Source: an uncultured bacterium
GTDB taxonomy: Bacteria > Atribacterota > Atribacteria > Atribacterales > Caldatribacteriaceae
Assembly: GCA_937922705.1 (NCBI GenBank)
Contig: CALAIW010000007.1
Coordinates: 1 to 64,000 of the forward strand
Length of the DNA stretch: 64,000 bases
Direction of reading: 5' to 3'
Notes under the pieces: model-generated
Databases searched by the model: none
What the model was told of the DNA's origin: nothing
Seen by the model: the letters and a program-made list of their open reading frames with translations, nothing else
In this document: positions 38,786-47,441 of the stretch, one piece after another
Numbering within the stretch: the stretch's first letter is position 1
Layout: every line of letters begins with the position of its first letter
Position numbers and translations under genes: made by a program

Positions 38786-39537
38786 CAACGTACATCTATG
38801 GGAGACACCCTGTTTTTGAGGCACTTCGAGCACAAAAGAGGGCTTTCGAACGGCTGCTTCTTGGAAAGGATATCCAGGGCGATATTGTTCGACGTATCGA
38901 AGGCCTTGCACAGAGTCTTGGTGTCCCAATAGAACGAGTGGATCGGAAGGTTCTTGAGGAGCTTGTGGGCAAAAATGCTGTCCATCAGGGAGTGGTACTT
39001 CTTTGTGGGGAAAAAGTAACACCTTCCTGGAAGGAAATCCTTGCTAAAGTTAAGGGTACAAGAGACGCTCTTGTGCTTTTCGTTGACCGGGTTGAAGACC
39101 CTCGCAATCTTGGGGCAATTATCCGAACCGCGGCCTTTTTCGGTGTGTGTGGAGTTATTGTGAGCAAGGCTCGCTCGGCTCCTCTTGATTCCCGGGTAGT
39201 GAAAGCTGCGGCAGGGGGGGTGGAGGTGAGCGATGTCATTCAGGTGAATAATTTCACCGAAGTAGTCCGAGCGTTTCGGGAAGCGGGGTGCACCATTGTT
39301 GGCCTTGAGGAAGATGGAGAAGTTACGCTCTGGGAGTTTGATCCAGGTCCTTTTCCGATAGGACTTGTTGTAGGTGGCGAGAATGAAGGTATTCGAAGAA
39401 TTGTTCGGTCGCTTTGTGACGTAGTGGTGTGCATTCCGGGGAGGGGAAGTGTCCCGTCCCTCAACGTTTCTGTTGCTGCGGGGATAGCTATTGCCACACT
39501 TACCCAGAGGAGGAAAATGCATGGTTTGCAAGGGTGA
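38782..39537 (+). CDS. rlmB: TrmH-family 23S rRNA (guanosine-2'-O)-methyltransferase RlmB
   Basis: A 251-residue SPOUT methyltransferase. The N-terminal substrate-binding domain begins YIYGRHPVFEAL, and the knotted domain has DRVEDPRNLGAIIRTA, VVGGENEGIRR and IPGRGSVPSLNVSVAAGI (the trefoil knot). Adjacent to cysS as in Bacillota. GTG start overlapping the cysS stop. Confidence 0.94.
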   Translation: MTTYIYGRHPVFEALRAQKRAFERLLLGKDIQGDIVRRIEGLAQSLGVPIERVDRKVLEELVGKNAVHQGVVLLCGEKVTPSWKEILAKVKGTRDALVLFVDRVEDPRNLGAIIRTAAFFGVCGVIVSKARSAPLDSRVVKAAAGGVEVSDVIQVNNFTEVVRAFREAGCTIVGLEEDGEVTLWEFDPGPFPIGLVVGGENEGIRRIVRSLCDVVVCIPGRGSVPSLNVSVAAGIAIATLTQRRKMHGLQG

Positions 39538-40888
39538 CGTCATCGAGGGAAAAGTTCTGGATTTTGCCCTTCCTGAATGCCATGGAGTACTCAAAAAGAA
39601 TAGCTTTGTTATTTTTGTTCCTCTTGTTCTGAAGGATGAATTGTGTCGGGTGGAAATTACAAAGGTGAAAAAGAGCTTTGCTTTTGGGAGAACCCTTGAG
39701 GTGCTCGAGGGATCCCCGTATCGTGTTACTCCCTCTTGTCCTCATTTCCACGAGGGATGTGGGGGGTGTCAGTTGCAGTTTATCGCGTATGATGAACAAG
39801 TACGTTTGAAAAAGGAACACGCTCTTTCTGTTCTTGAGCGTATCGGACGGGTTGACCTTCGAGGGGTTCTTTTTGAGGATTTTATCCCATCGCCGCAAGC
39901 TCTTGGATATCGGAACAAAATGGAATTCACTTTCGGGGAGAGAAATGGGGAGCTCCTTCTTGGGCTTCGTCCAGCCAATCGCTTCTGGGATGTGGTAGAC
40001 CTCAAAACGTGCCTTCTTTTAAGGCAAGACCTTGCGGAGCGACTCCTTTCCGTTTTTCGGGAGTACGGAAAGCGTTACAACATTCCTGGTTACGACCCGG
40101 TGCAGAAGACAGGGGTCTTGCGAAATCTCTTGGTGCGATACAGTGGAACAACTGGAGACCTTCTTTTAGGTCTTGCGACAACACGTTTTGAGCTTCCTGA
40201 AAAAGACTCCCTCCTGGGGACCTTGCGAGAGCTTTTTCCTGGGCTTCGAGGTTTTATTCACATCGTCAATGACTCGCCTGCAAATGCCCTTATTTTTGAG
40301 GAAAAGCGGGTTCTCTGGGGAGAACCGTACCTTTTTGAGCGTATTGACAACCTTACCTTTCGGGTCTCTGTAGAGAGCTTTTTTCAGGTTCATTCTACCC
40401 TTTGTGGTGCTCTGTACCGAAAGGTTCGGGAGTACCTCCTTATGAGTGGCCCTGTGTCTCTTGTCCTTGACCTGTACTGTGGAGGGGGAGGTATCGGACT
40501 TTTCGTGGCTGATACAGTGGAGAAAGTTGTGGGAATTGAGGAGAACCCTAGGGCAGTTGAAGATGCGAATGAGAATGCGAGACGAAACAACTGTTTGAAC
40601 TTCACTTGTATACCGGGGAGAGTAGAAAAACTCCTTGCGTCTTCTCGCTTTCATGTAGATGCGGTTATTGTGGATCCTCCACGGGCTGGGCTTGACAAAA
40701 AGGTTGTTCAAAGAGTGGCGGCTCTGTCGCCCCGTACTGTTATCTACGTCTCCTGTAACGTTGGAACCTTTGCCCGGGATGTGGCACTTTTCCAGGAACG
40801 AGGATACACGCTCCTTCGGGTGAGTTTCTTCGACCTTTTCCCTCAAACACCGCATTTTGAGACTGTAGCTCTCCTTGTGCGTGACTGA
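39521..40888 (+). CDS. 23S rRNA (uracil-C5)-methyltransferase, RlmD/RumA family
   Basis: A 455-residue protein. An N-terminal TRAM domain is followed by the iron-sulphur cysteines (CPHFHEGCGGCQ), the SAM-binding LDLYCGGGGIGL, the motif VDPPRAGLD and the catalytic cysteine in YVSCNVGTFARD. It methylates uracil-1939-type positions; which one cannot be decided from sequence alone. ATG 39521 with GAGGAGG upstream overlaps the rlmB end. Confidence 0.9.
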   Translation: MVCKGDVIEGKVLDFALPECHGVLKKNSFVIFVPLVLKDELCRVEITKVKKSFAFGRTLEVLEGSPYRVTPSCPHFHEGCGGCQLQFIAYDEQVRLKKEHALSVLERIGRVDLRGVLFEDFIPSPQALGYRNKMEFTFGERNGELLLGLRPANRFWDVVDLKTCLLLRQDLAERLLSVFREYGKRYNIPGYDPVQKTGVLRNLLVRYSGTTGDLLLGLATTRFELPEKDSLLGTLRELFPGLRGFIHIVNDSPANALIFEEKRVLWGEPYLFERIDNLTFRVSVESFFQVHSTLCGALYRKVREYLLMSGPVSLVLDLYCGGGGIGLFVADTVEKVVGIEENPRAVEDANENARRNNCLNFTCIPGRVEKLLASSRFHVDAVIVDPPRAGLDKKVVQRVAALSPRTVIYVSCNVGTFARDVALFQERGYTLLRVSFFDLFPQTPHFETVALLVRD

Positions 40889-40962
40889 GAAAAAATCGCC
40901 AGGAGGTCTTGCAAAAGTGTTTGCAGCTCAGTAAAGTATTGCCAACAAGGCAGGTGAAAGAC

Positions 40963-42189
40963 GTGAAGGCCACGGAGAGCACAAAACGCGTTGCCAACCT
41001 TAAAGCATGTGTTGCGAGTCGAGTGTGTCGGCTTCGAGGAGAGGGAGCTTTTGAGGTTCTTGCCCTTGTGAAGGAGCTCGAAAAGCAAGGTAAGGACATT
41101 ATCCACCTTGAAATTGGGGAACCAGACTTTGATACTCCTGAAAACGTGAAAGAAAAAGCCATTCAGGCAATTCGCGAGGGTCACACTTACTATGTCCCTT
41201 CTGCAGGAATAGACGAACTCCGAGAAGCTGTTTGCCAGTACATGAAGCGCAGTCGAGGTATTGAGGTTTCTCCTGAGGAAGTCATCATTACTCCTGGAGC
41301 AAAACCAGTCATTTTCTTGAGTTTCCTTCTGCTTCTTGAGGAAGGCGATGAAGTTATTTATCCGGATCCAGGGTTTCCGGCGTATCGTTCCATTATTGAT
41401 TTTGTGGGTGCGAAAGCAGTGCCTTTGCGCCTTAGAGAGGAGAACGAATTTCGCATAGATGTAGACGAACTCCGGCGCCTTGTAACCCCAAAGACGAAGA
41501 TGATTGTTCTCAATTCCCCTGGGAACCCAACAGGTTCTGTTTTAACTTTTGAAGACATGGCAGAAATTGCCCGCATTGCGGAAGAAGAGGATCTTCTCAT
41601 CTTTACTGATGAAGTCTATAGCGAAATTATCTATGATGAGCCCCATGTGAGCATCCTCCAATTCCCAGGAATGAAGGAACGTACCATTCTTCTTGATGCT
41701 TTTTCGAAAACTTTTGCCATGACTGGGTGGCGCTTGGGGTATGCTGTGCTCCCAAAAGAACTTGCCCCCCTTTTGGCACTCCTTGTGACGAACTCCAACT
41801 CCTGTACCTGTACTTTTACTCAGATGGCCGGAGTTGAGGCCCTCCTCAATGCAGAAGATGCCGTTCGCAAAATGGTTGCTGAATTTCGTCGTCGAAGAGA
41901 CTTTCTTGTAGAACGGATGCGAGAAATCGAGGGACTTACTTTTGTCAAACCAAGGGGTGCTTTCTACATTTTCCCCAATATCACTGCCTTCCGTCTTACT
42001 TCTCAAGAGATGATGCGGTACCTCCTCGAGGAAGCAGGAGTGGCTACTGTTCCGGGAACGGCCTTTGGTGACTACGGAGAAGGGTATATCAGGATTTCCT
42101 TCTCGAATTCCCTGGAGAATCTTGCTAAAGCCATGGACAGAATTGAAGAGGCTTTGAGAAAACTCCGGCAAAGGAGAGGGCGTTTATGA
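40963..42189 (+). CDS. Class I/II pyridoxal-phosphate aminotransferase
   Basis: About 408 residues, aspartate aminotransferase-like subgroup I-gamma. The PLP-binding lysine is in DAFSKTFAMTGWRLGY, with NSPGNPTG, TDEVYSEI and a C-terminal YIRISFSNS supplying the substrate-binding arginine. Amino-acid specificity is not evident. GTG 40963 follows AGGTGAAAG; an in-frame ATG lies at 40909 with no clear ribosome-binding site. Confidence 0.92.
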   Translation: MKATESTKRVANLKACVASRVCRLRGEGAFEVLALVKELEKQGKDIIHLEIGEPDFDTPENVKEKAIQAIREGHTYYVPSAGIDELREAVCQYMKRSRGIEVSPEEVIITPGAKPVIFLSFLLLLEEGDEVIYPDPGFPAYRSIIDFVGAKAVPLRLREENEFRIDVDELRRLVTPKTKMIVLNSPGNPTGSVLTFEDMAEIARIAEEEDLLIFTDEVYSEIIYDEPHVSILQFPGMKERTILLDAFSKTFAMTGWRLGYAVLPKELAPLLALLVTNSNSCTCTFTQMAGVEALLNAEDAVRKMVAEFRRRRDFLVERMREIEGLTFVKPRGAFYIFPNITAFRLTSQEMMRYLLEEAGVATVPGTAFGDYGEGYIRISFSNSLENLAKAMDRIEEALRKLRQRRGRL

Positions 42190-42335
42190 AGATTGTTCTT
42201 TCGGGTTTTCAGCGAAAAGGAACTCCTTTGAGTCGGGCAGAAGAACAATCGCTTCTTCAGAAAATCATTGACCTTTTATGTCTTGAAGGTCTTGAGTTTG
42301 AACTGAAGGTTGAGGAGATGGAGCGCCAGGACTGA
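42186..42335 (+). CDS. Small protein of unknown function
   Basis: 49 codons starting with an ATGA overlap at the aminotransferase stop, so translation would be coupled. The product is charged and leucine-rich (SRAEEQSLLQKIIDLLCLEG) with no transmembrane segment. It overlaps the 3' end of the convergent EamA gene by about 70 bases, which weakens the case. I do not recognise a family. Confidence 0.45.
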   Translation: MKIVLSGFQRKGTPLSRAEEQSLLQKIIDLLCLEGLEFELKVEEMERQD

Positions 42336-43182
42336 AGCGGATTTGTGTCGTGAGGATGCCAAGGAGAATGAAGGTGCACCCAAGAATGCTTTGTTTGGTG
42401 AGGCGCTCCCCCCACAGGAAATATGAAAATAGTGCGGCGAAGACGGGCTCAGAAATAAAGATGATTCCTGCGTGCGTCGCGGAAGTGTAGCGCTGGGCTA
42501 CCTTCTGTACGGTGAAAGCCAGGGCTGTTGCCACAGCGCCGAGAAATACAATGCTCCCCCAGGCTGCGAGACTGTAGGGGAGCATTGTTTGTTTAGGGGA
42601 AAGGAGGGTAAGGAGAAGACTCAGTAGAGTCACTGTTCCCATCTCTACGGTAGCAAGGTCGAAGGCATTGCTTCCCCGAGTAAACCGCTCAACCAGCACA
42701 ATTTGCAGGGCATACGCTGTTGCCCCAAGGAGAGTGAGGACATCTCCTATAAAGAGAGGGTTGCTTTCTTTGTCGACACCGGTCAAAAGAAAGAGCCCAA
42801 AAAGTGCCAGGGCAATGCTTCCGGGAAGTGTCTTCTCTGGTTTGGTCCGAAGGAGGAGGAAGGCAAAGGGGGGTACAATAAGAGTACAAAATCCAGTAAT
42901 AAAGGCAGAACGGGCTGGAGTGACGTAGAGGAGTCCCAGGGTTTGGAAAAGATACCCCCCAAAAAGGGCGCCTCCGAGAATGGCTCCTTTTTTCAGCGTT
43001 TCGGGTTCCTTGGGACGAGAAAAGCTTGCCAGGATTCCAAAGGCTATAAGAAACCTCCAAAAAAGGATGGTCACTGGGGGAGTAGTCACAAGGAGGTTCT
43101 TCATGGTCACAAATGTTGCCCCCCAAATTGCTGTAACTCCAAAAAGAGCAAGGTCGGCGAGAGCCGCTTTTTTGGTAATCAT
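42265..43182 (-). CDS. EamA/DMT-family transporter
   Basis: A 305-residue membrane protein with ten hydrophobic helices and an internal repeat of two EamA domains (IWGATFVTMKNLLV in the first, ALQIVLVERFTRG between them, GIIFISEPVFAALFSYFLWG in the second). These export amino acids or metabolites. The ATG lies 6 bases after a minus-strand TACAAT, so the message could be leaderless. Single gene, convergent to the aminotransferase operon. Confidence 0.9.
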   Translation of the reverse strand: MITKKAALADLALFGVTAIWGATFVTMKNLLVTTPPVTILFWRFLIAFGILASFSRPKEPETLKKGAILGGALFGGYLFQTLGLLYVTPARSAFITGFCTLIVPPFAFLLLRTKPEKTLPGSIALALFGLFLLTGVDKESNPLFIGDVLTLLGATAYALQIVLVERFTRGSNAFDLATVEMGTVTLLSLLLTLLSPKQTMLPYSLAAWGSIVFLGAVATALAFTVQKVAQRYTSATHAGIIFISEPVFAALFSYFLWGERLTKQSILGCTFILLGILTTQIRFSPGAPSPQPSVQTQDLQDIKGQ

Positions 43183-43188
43183 GGTCGT

Positions 43189-43194
43189 ATTGTA
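43189..43194 (-). promoter_or_regulatory. Candidate -10 box of the EamA gene
   Basis: Minus-strand TACAAT ending 6 bases before the ATG, the same geometry as the box before the AtpZ-like gene. No good -35 match. Confidence 0.35.
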
Positions 43195-43292
43195 TCATGG
43201 AAAGCCGCAAGGTGTGTGCGCTTCTTTACGCTGATGCGCTAAGCGTAGAGTGACTTGCTGCGCTTTGTGTGGTGTGCTCTGTTTTTGAGGGA

Positions 43293-43298
43293 TATAAT
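43293..43298 (+). promoter_or_regulatory. Candidate -10 box of the GGDEF gene
   Basis: TATAAT with a leader of about 105 bases to the ATG at 43412. No convincing -35 box, and no c-di-GMP riboswitch signature in the leader. Confidence 0.4.
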
Positions 43299-43411
43299 GA
43301 TAGGGGGTGCTTCCTAGAGAGGCGCTGGAATTGAAGGATGGGAGTGTAAGGCAAAAGTACTGAAACCAGTTTGGTTTAGAAGGATTTTGTAGCCCTTTGA
43401 GGAGGGGGAAG

Positions 43412-44473
43412 ATGGAGAAAGAGGGTGGAGGGTCTTGGACAAAGAAGATCCTTTGTGTCCAGGGTGCAGGAGAACAACCTGATTGGGAGTCCTTTGATAG
43501 CTACGCTTTTGAGTGCGTTCCTGAAAATGAAGTTCTCTCTCGGATTCTTGAGGGCGCTCCTTTCCATTGTGTATTCCTTCCGGTTTCTTTCTTTCAGCGG
43601 ATTGCCCTGCTTCTTGAGGGAATTCCCTCTGCCTGTTGGGTCATCAACAGGGATCGAAAAATTCTTGCTCAGAATCGTGCAGCAGAAAGGGACTGGGGGA
43701 CAAGGGTTGGCGAATACTGCTTTCTTGCCGTCCACAAAGGAAAAGCTCTCCCTGAAAAGGACAGAGAAAAAGCCCTTGCGGGGAAGATTCGTCCAGGCAT
43801 GCAGTGTGTTTTCTGCCGCGCTGATGAGGCACTTACCAAATAGGAGCCTGTACGTTGCGAAATTGCGTGGGAGGGGAAATTTTGGGACGTCTTTTGGGTT
43901 CCTTTGGGAAAAGATGTGTACCTGCACCACGCTTACGATGTAACCCCATACCGGGAAATGGCTGAAGAGCTCAAGGTCTTGGCTATAACTGATAGCCTTA
44001 CTGGGGTGTACAACCGCAGGTATTTCTTTGACGTTCTCCTTCGGGAGATCAAACATGTTGAGGAGAGTGGTGGGAAGCTCTCTGTTATTCTCTTCGACCT
44101 TGACTTCTTTAAGGTGGTAAATGATTCCTTTGGGCACGATGTTGGAGATAAGGTCCTTGTTGAAGTTACCCAAGCGGTACAGGCGCTGATACGAAAAGAC
44201 GATGTTCTTGCTCGCTTTGGAGGCGATGAATTTGCTATCCTTTCTTTGGGCACAGGTGTTTTCGAGGCTGCATCTGTCGCTCGAAGGGTTGAGGAGGCTA
44301 TTTGTGCTCTTGGGAAACGGTATGGAGTGGTGCTTGGGGCAAGCTTTGGAGTGGCGGAGTACATTCCAGGAGAGGGTGTTGAAGCATTCCTGAGACGGGC
44401 TGATACCCTCCTCTATCAAGAGAAGCACAAAAAGCGGGCGTTAAACACTTCTGGAGCCGGCGATCCGACTTGA
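43412..44473 (+). pseudogene. PAS-like/GGDEF diguanylate cyclase with in-frame TAG
   Basis: One continuous frame of 353 codons interrupted only by TAG at 43841-43843 (codon 144). Before it: a response-type N-terminus and a PAS-like domain with CVFC. After it: the PAS end (CEIAWEGKFWDVFWVPLG) and a full GGDEF domain (LTGVYNRRYFFDVL, FDLDFFKVVNDSFGHDVGD, RFGGDEF, GASFGVAEY). The active site is intact. ATG 43412 has GGAGGGGG upstream. Its 3' end runs into the left island repeat and tRNA-Thr copy. Nonsense mutation, sequencing error or readthrough. Confidence 0.8.
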
Positions 44474-44535
44474 ACGGACAACCTGCGGATTACGATTCCG
44501 CTGCTCTGCCATTGAGCTACACCGGCTCCGGGGAA
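44448..44535. repeat. Left 88-bp direct repeat (att-like)
   Basis: Identical over 88 bases to 60602-60689; the match ends abruptly at both sides. Contains tRNA-Thr plus 9 bases of its 5' flank and 4 bases of its 3' flank. Confidence 0.95.
44452..44526 (-). tRNA. tRNA-Thr (CGT), left copy, promoterless
   Basis: A 75-base cloverleaf with encoded CCA, anticodon loop ATCGTAA (CGT) in stem GCGGA/TCCGC. Identical to the right copy. Upstream on the minus strand no TACAAT or TTGACA-like pair is found, so it is probably silent, a by-product of integration. Confidence 0.9.
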
Positions 44536-44966
44536 GGCGCTCCATTACGGGATTTTTTCTCTCTGCCCTTTCTTTCCGCATCCTTCAGGGTCAGCAGACT
44601 TGGCTTTTTTCTACTGTACCATAAAAAAAGTTCCCGGAGCACAAGCTTTGGGAACACAGAGAGAAAGAGGGGAACTTTGAGGAGCCTGGAGTTACTCTGT
44701 CAGACGCTCAGGATTATCCAGAGCTTTCTGCTCGGGCTTCTGATACACGGCCTGGAGTTCGGGGAGTTCATGTTCTTCCTGTCGTCCGAAATCAGGCGGG
44801 GGATAATCTGGCTTTACTCACGGGCATGCCCTCTTCCAGCAGGTGGTTTTGGGTCCACAGACTCAACCCAAAGAGAAAACCTCTTCCCCTGTAGCCTGGC
44901 GGCTTTTCCCTGTTCTCCAAGAACCTAACAGACTACGGATCCGCAGGTTAGAAGCCTGGACTCCTC
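44536..44966. other. Island left end, no recognisable gene
   Basis: About 430 bases. The 3' part could include the lost C-terminus of the protease pseudogene, but no GNSGGP-type motif can be read in any frame. No repeat or terminator seen. Confidence 0.4.
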
Positions 44967-45473
44967 TCAGGCGTACAGGAGTGAATTCTTCAGCATTATT
45001 AAGTGCTCGATTGTCCCAAATTCCGATATCTCCCGTACAGCTGAAACAATCCCCTCTGGAACTGTTTGCTCGAGCCCTAAGGGACTACCAATGACTACGA
45101 TGCGCTCACCCACCTCGGGAAGAGAAGGACTTACTGGGAGAGGATGAACCAACTTTGTTGGGATATCAACAACCGCCCTCACAAGGTCTACCTTTTCATC
45201 CTCAGCCACAATCTCTGTGATTTGGTAAACTTTTCCGTCACTGGTTTTGGCTTCAGCCTGGTGCGCCCCAAAAAGGACGTGTCTTGCAGTGATGATGTGT
45301 CCATCTTTACTCACAAAAAAACCACTTCCCTGACCAGTTAAAGCGCCTTTTTCGTTGTAAGTGAAGATGATGACGGTCGATGGGGCAATCTTGTTCACAG
45401 CCGGGACAATGCCTCCTCTGCCTGCACAAAAGAGAGGAAAAAGAGCAGATGAAAAGGGCGATGAGCAACACAT
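44967..45473 (-). pseudogene. Trypsin-like (HtrA-type) serine protease, truncated
   Basis: The open frame encodes GQGSGFFVSKDGHIITARHV (His of the triad), the Asp region EDEKVDLVRAVVD and GSPLGLEQTVPEGIVSAV, then stops at LIMLKNSLLYA before the catalytic-serine segment. The N-terminus is also shifted: another frame supplies a signal peptide (VYVLLIALFICSFSS). The protein would be inactive. Confidence 0.75.
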
Positions 45474-45739
45474 ACACCGCTTTCCTTATGATTCTCCCCT
45501 TCTGTAGAGTAAAAGATTACGAGTCTACAGGTTGAGATTGAAATCTTTCTGGGAGCGCCAGACTTCTTTCAAGGCTTTCAGACCTATCGTTTTTCGATTC
45601 TTTTCTGGGCCCAGCTGCCTTTTCATTCTTGATGTACAGCGAAGCGAACACCGAGGACTCCACTACTTCAATCATTCCAGGAACTTTCCTCTCTGTTTCC
45701 TGAAAAGCCATTACTTCGTGCTCAACACCTCTTTCTCAA
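45474..45739. other. Stretch without recognisable gene
   Basis: About 270 bases between the protease and transposase remnants. A 64-codon frame on the minus strand (45517-45711) may continue the transposase tail but has no recognisable motif. Confidence 0.35.
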
Positions 45740-46393
45740 ACTCCATAGGGAATCGGCTCTCCCTGGGAGAAGAGGTGGGCCTTACCATCGAGGGTCTTTT
45801 GGACTTCTATCTGCCTCCCGTCTAAGCTCTTGATTCCATGGGCAGGGAGGAGCTACCCGATCGCTCCCTGGTAATGTATGATATTGTCCTTTCCGTGCGA
45901 GCTCTGGTTGACTGGAGAGATGGATCCACAAGCGTTCATCGATTATGGCATGGTTCAGCACTCTTCCTTTTCTTGAAGAACCCGCCGATGCTTTGAAGAA
46001 TCCATCCGTACCAGAAGCCCTGCTCCGGGCATTCTCCTGCGTCTTTGGTATACCTTTTCTCTTGGTCCTGGGAGTATGGAATCCATTCCTCATAAGAACC
46101 CTCCTTAAGGTCTCGTAGCTCAGCACAATACTATGTCCCTGCGAAAGTAGGGGGTCTCTTGGAAATAGAGGATGTTGAAGTCAAGGTGGAGAGTGTCTGT
46201 AACCTTATGATCTCCTCCTCCAATTCTTGGGATATCCGGGTATGGGGAGGGTTTGGAGAAGATTTCCTGAGCAACCCTTCCAGTCCCTGAGTTCAAACCG
46301 TTTCTCAAGCCGAAGAATCTGCCGGTAGCTCAATCCTAGGAGCCCCGAGGTGACCCCGGGGGTGATGAGCCTATCAGCGACATTCTGGAGCAC
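45740..46393 (-). pseudogene. ISNCY-type transposase remnant
   Basis: Pieces in several minus-strand frames line up with ISNCY transposases in order: the helix-turn-helix (GLLGLSYRQILRLEKRFELR), a YPDI/DFNILYFQE segment, LSYETLRRVLMRNGF, and the C-terminal SLDGRQIEVQKTLDGKAHLF near 45800. The catalytic DDE core is mostly deleted. Terminal inverted repeats could not be identified. Confidence 0.65.
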
Positions 46394-46394
46394 A

Positions 46395-46870
46395 AAATAT
46401 TTGTAGCCACACTCAAAAGGAAACTGAGGGAAATAGGGATTGCTGAAACAACATGTTCTCCGGAAGTAGTGGTGGGATGTGATGGGCGCATTTCTGCTGG
46501 TGAGATCACCTGAGTGATGTGCTTTATCGAGGAAGGTGAGGAGCTTGTTGCAACGAACCTCGATATGGCTTTCACACTTCCCGAGGGAAACGTACCGGCT
46601 GCTGGAATTGTGGTGAGGGTGATTGGGTCCATTACGGGTCGCAAAGTGGCGTTCATTGGCAAACCCTCACCGTATATTTTCGAGTTCCTTTTCCAGGATT
46701 GGGGAGCATCAAACGGAACGACATCCTTCTGGTGGGCGAGAGTATTGAAACTGATACTCAGGGTACCCACGGAGTGGAAATTACAGGGGTTTTCTATGTA
46801 ACAGAGGATACGGTTCTTCCTTGCCTTCAAGATCTCTATTGTCCGGATATGGTGATTGTGTACCTTGGAC
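46395..46870 (+). pseudogene. HAD-IIA (NagD-like) phosphatase remnant
   Basis: The plus strand encodes EVVVGCDGRIS, then a TGA, then GEELVATNLDMAFTLPEGN and RKVAFIGKPSPYIFEF in the same frame, and after a frameshift near 46705 the segment NDILLVGESIETDTQGTHG. These correspond to the cap and C-terminal motifs of NagD-like phosphatases. The N-terminal DxD nucleophile region is missing. Confidence 0.68.
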
Positions 46871-46896
46871 GTATTACAGAAAGGGACCTTGTGCCA

Positions 46897-47287
46897 CCCA
46901 AAAAAGGGGTGGTAGGGACACTGATTCGAAATCGAATGAATCGAATTTTATGTATTCGCTGCCATGATAACCATCTCTGGTGTCTTCCTGCTGGAAAAGC
47001 GGAAAACTATGAATCTGAAGAGGAAGCAGTCTGTCGAGAATTTGAATACAAGGTTTGCAAGCGGTGTACTTGCAGGACCCAGCGCTTCATTTCCACTATC
47101 CAGTAGGAACTGGTTCCATTTCGTGTTTTTGTTTGAAGGCTTTTTCAAAGAGGGGAGTGTCTGTCCGTGTTCGGAGGAAATAGAGGAGTGGGGATTTTTA
47201 CTCGAGAATGGTCTTCCTCCCCTTTCTTACCTGCATCAGGAATGGATTCAGGAGATGGGCGAGAAGAACAGGAAAGTTGTGTTATAA
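46897..47287 (+). pseudogene. Nudix hydrolase remnant
   Basis: One frame gives GVVGTLIRNRMNRILCIR, DNHLWCLPAGKAENYESEEE and AVCREFEY, a damaged Nudix box; the next frame gives FHFVFLFEGFFKEGS, CSEEIEEWGF and LHQEWIQEM, the usual C-terminal half. A frameshift near 47050 separates them. Confidence 0.68.
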
Positions 47288-47316
47288 TTCCTAGGGGTTG
47301 CGTTACAATTCTCTGC

Positions 47317-47393
47317 CGGGTGTAGCGCAGCCTACTTAGCACAGTACGGTTTGGAACCTTGGTATCAGCCGCTCAGATCGGCTCACCCCAGTC
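47317..47393 (+). pseudogene. tRNA-Pro pseudogene
   Basis: About 77 bases aligning with tRNA-Pro at 18586: CGGGTGTAGCGCAG against CGGGGCGTGGCGCAG, TTTGGAACC in place of the anticodon arm, and GCTCAGATCGGCTCACCCCA at the 3' end. The acceptor and anticodon stems no longer pair and the CCA is lost. A TACAAT at 47304-47309 is a relic of its promoter. Confidence 0.72.
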
Positions 47394-47441
47394 ATATTCT
47401 TATTTCTGTCTCCCCACATTGTAGGAGGGGTTTCTGGCGCA

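Noticed and set aside
43183-43411. c-di-GMP riboswitch upstream of the GGDEF gene
   Set aside because: No GEMM-type conserved core or tetraloop/receptor pattern could be found.
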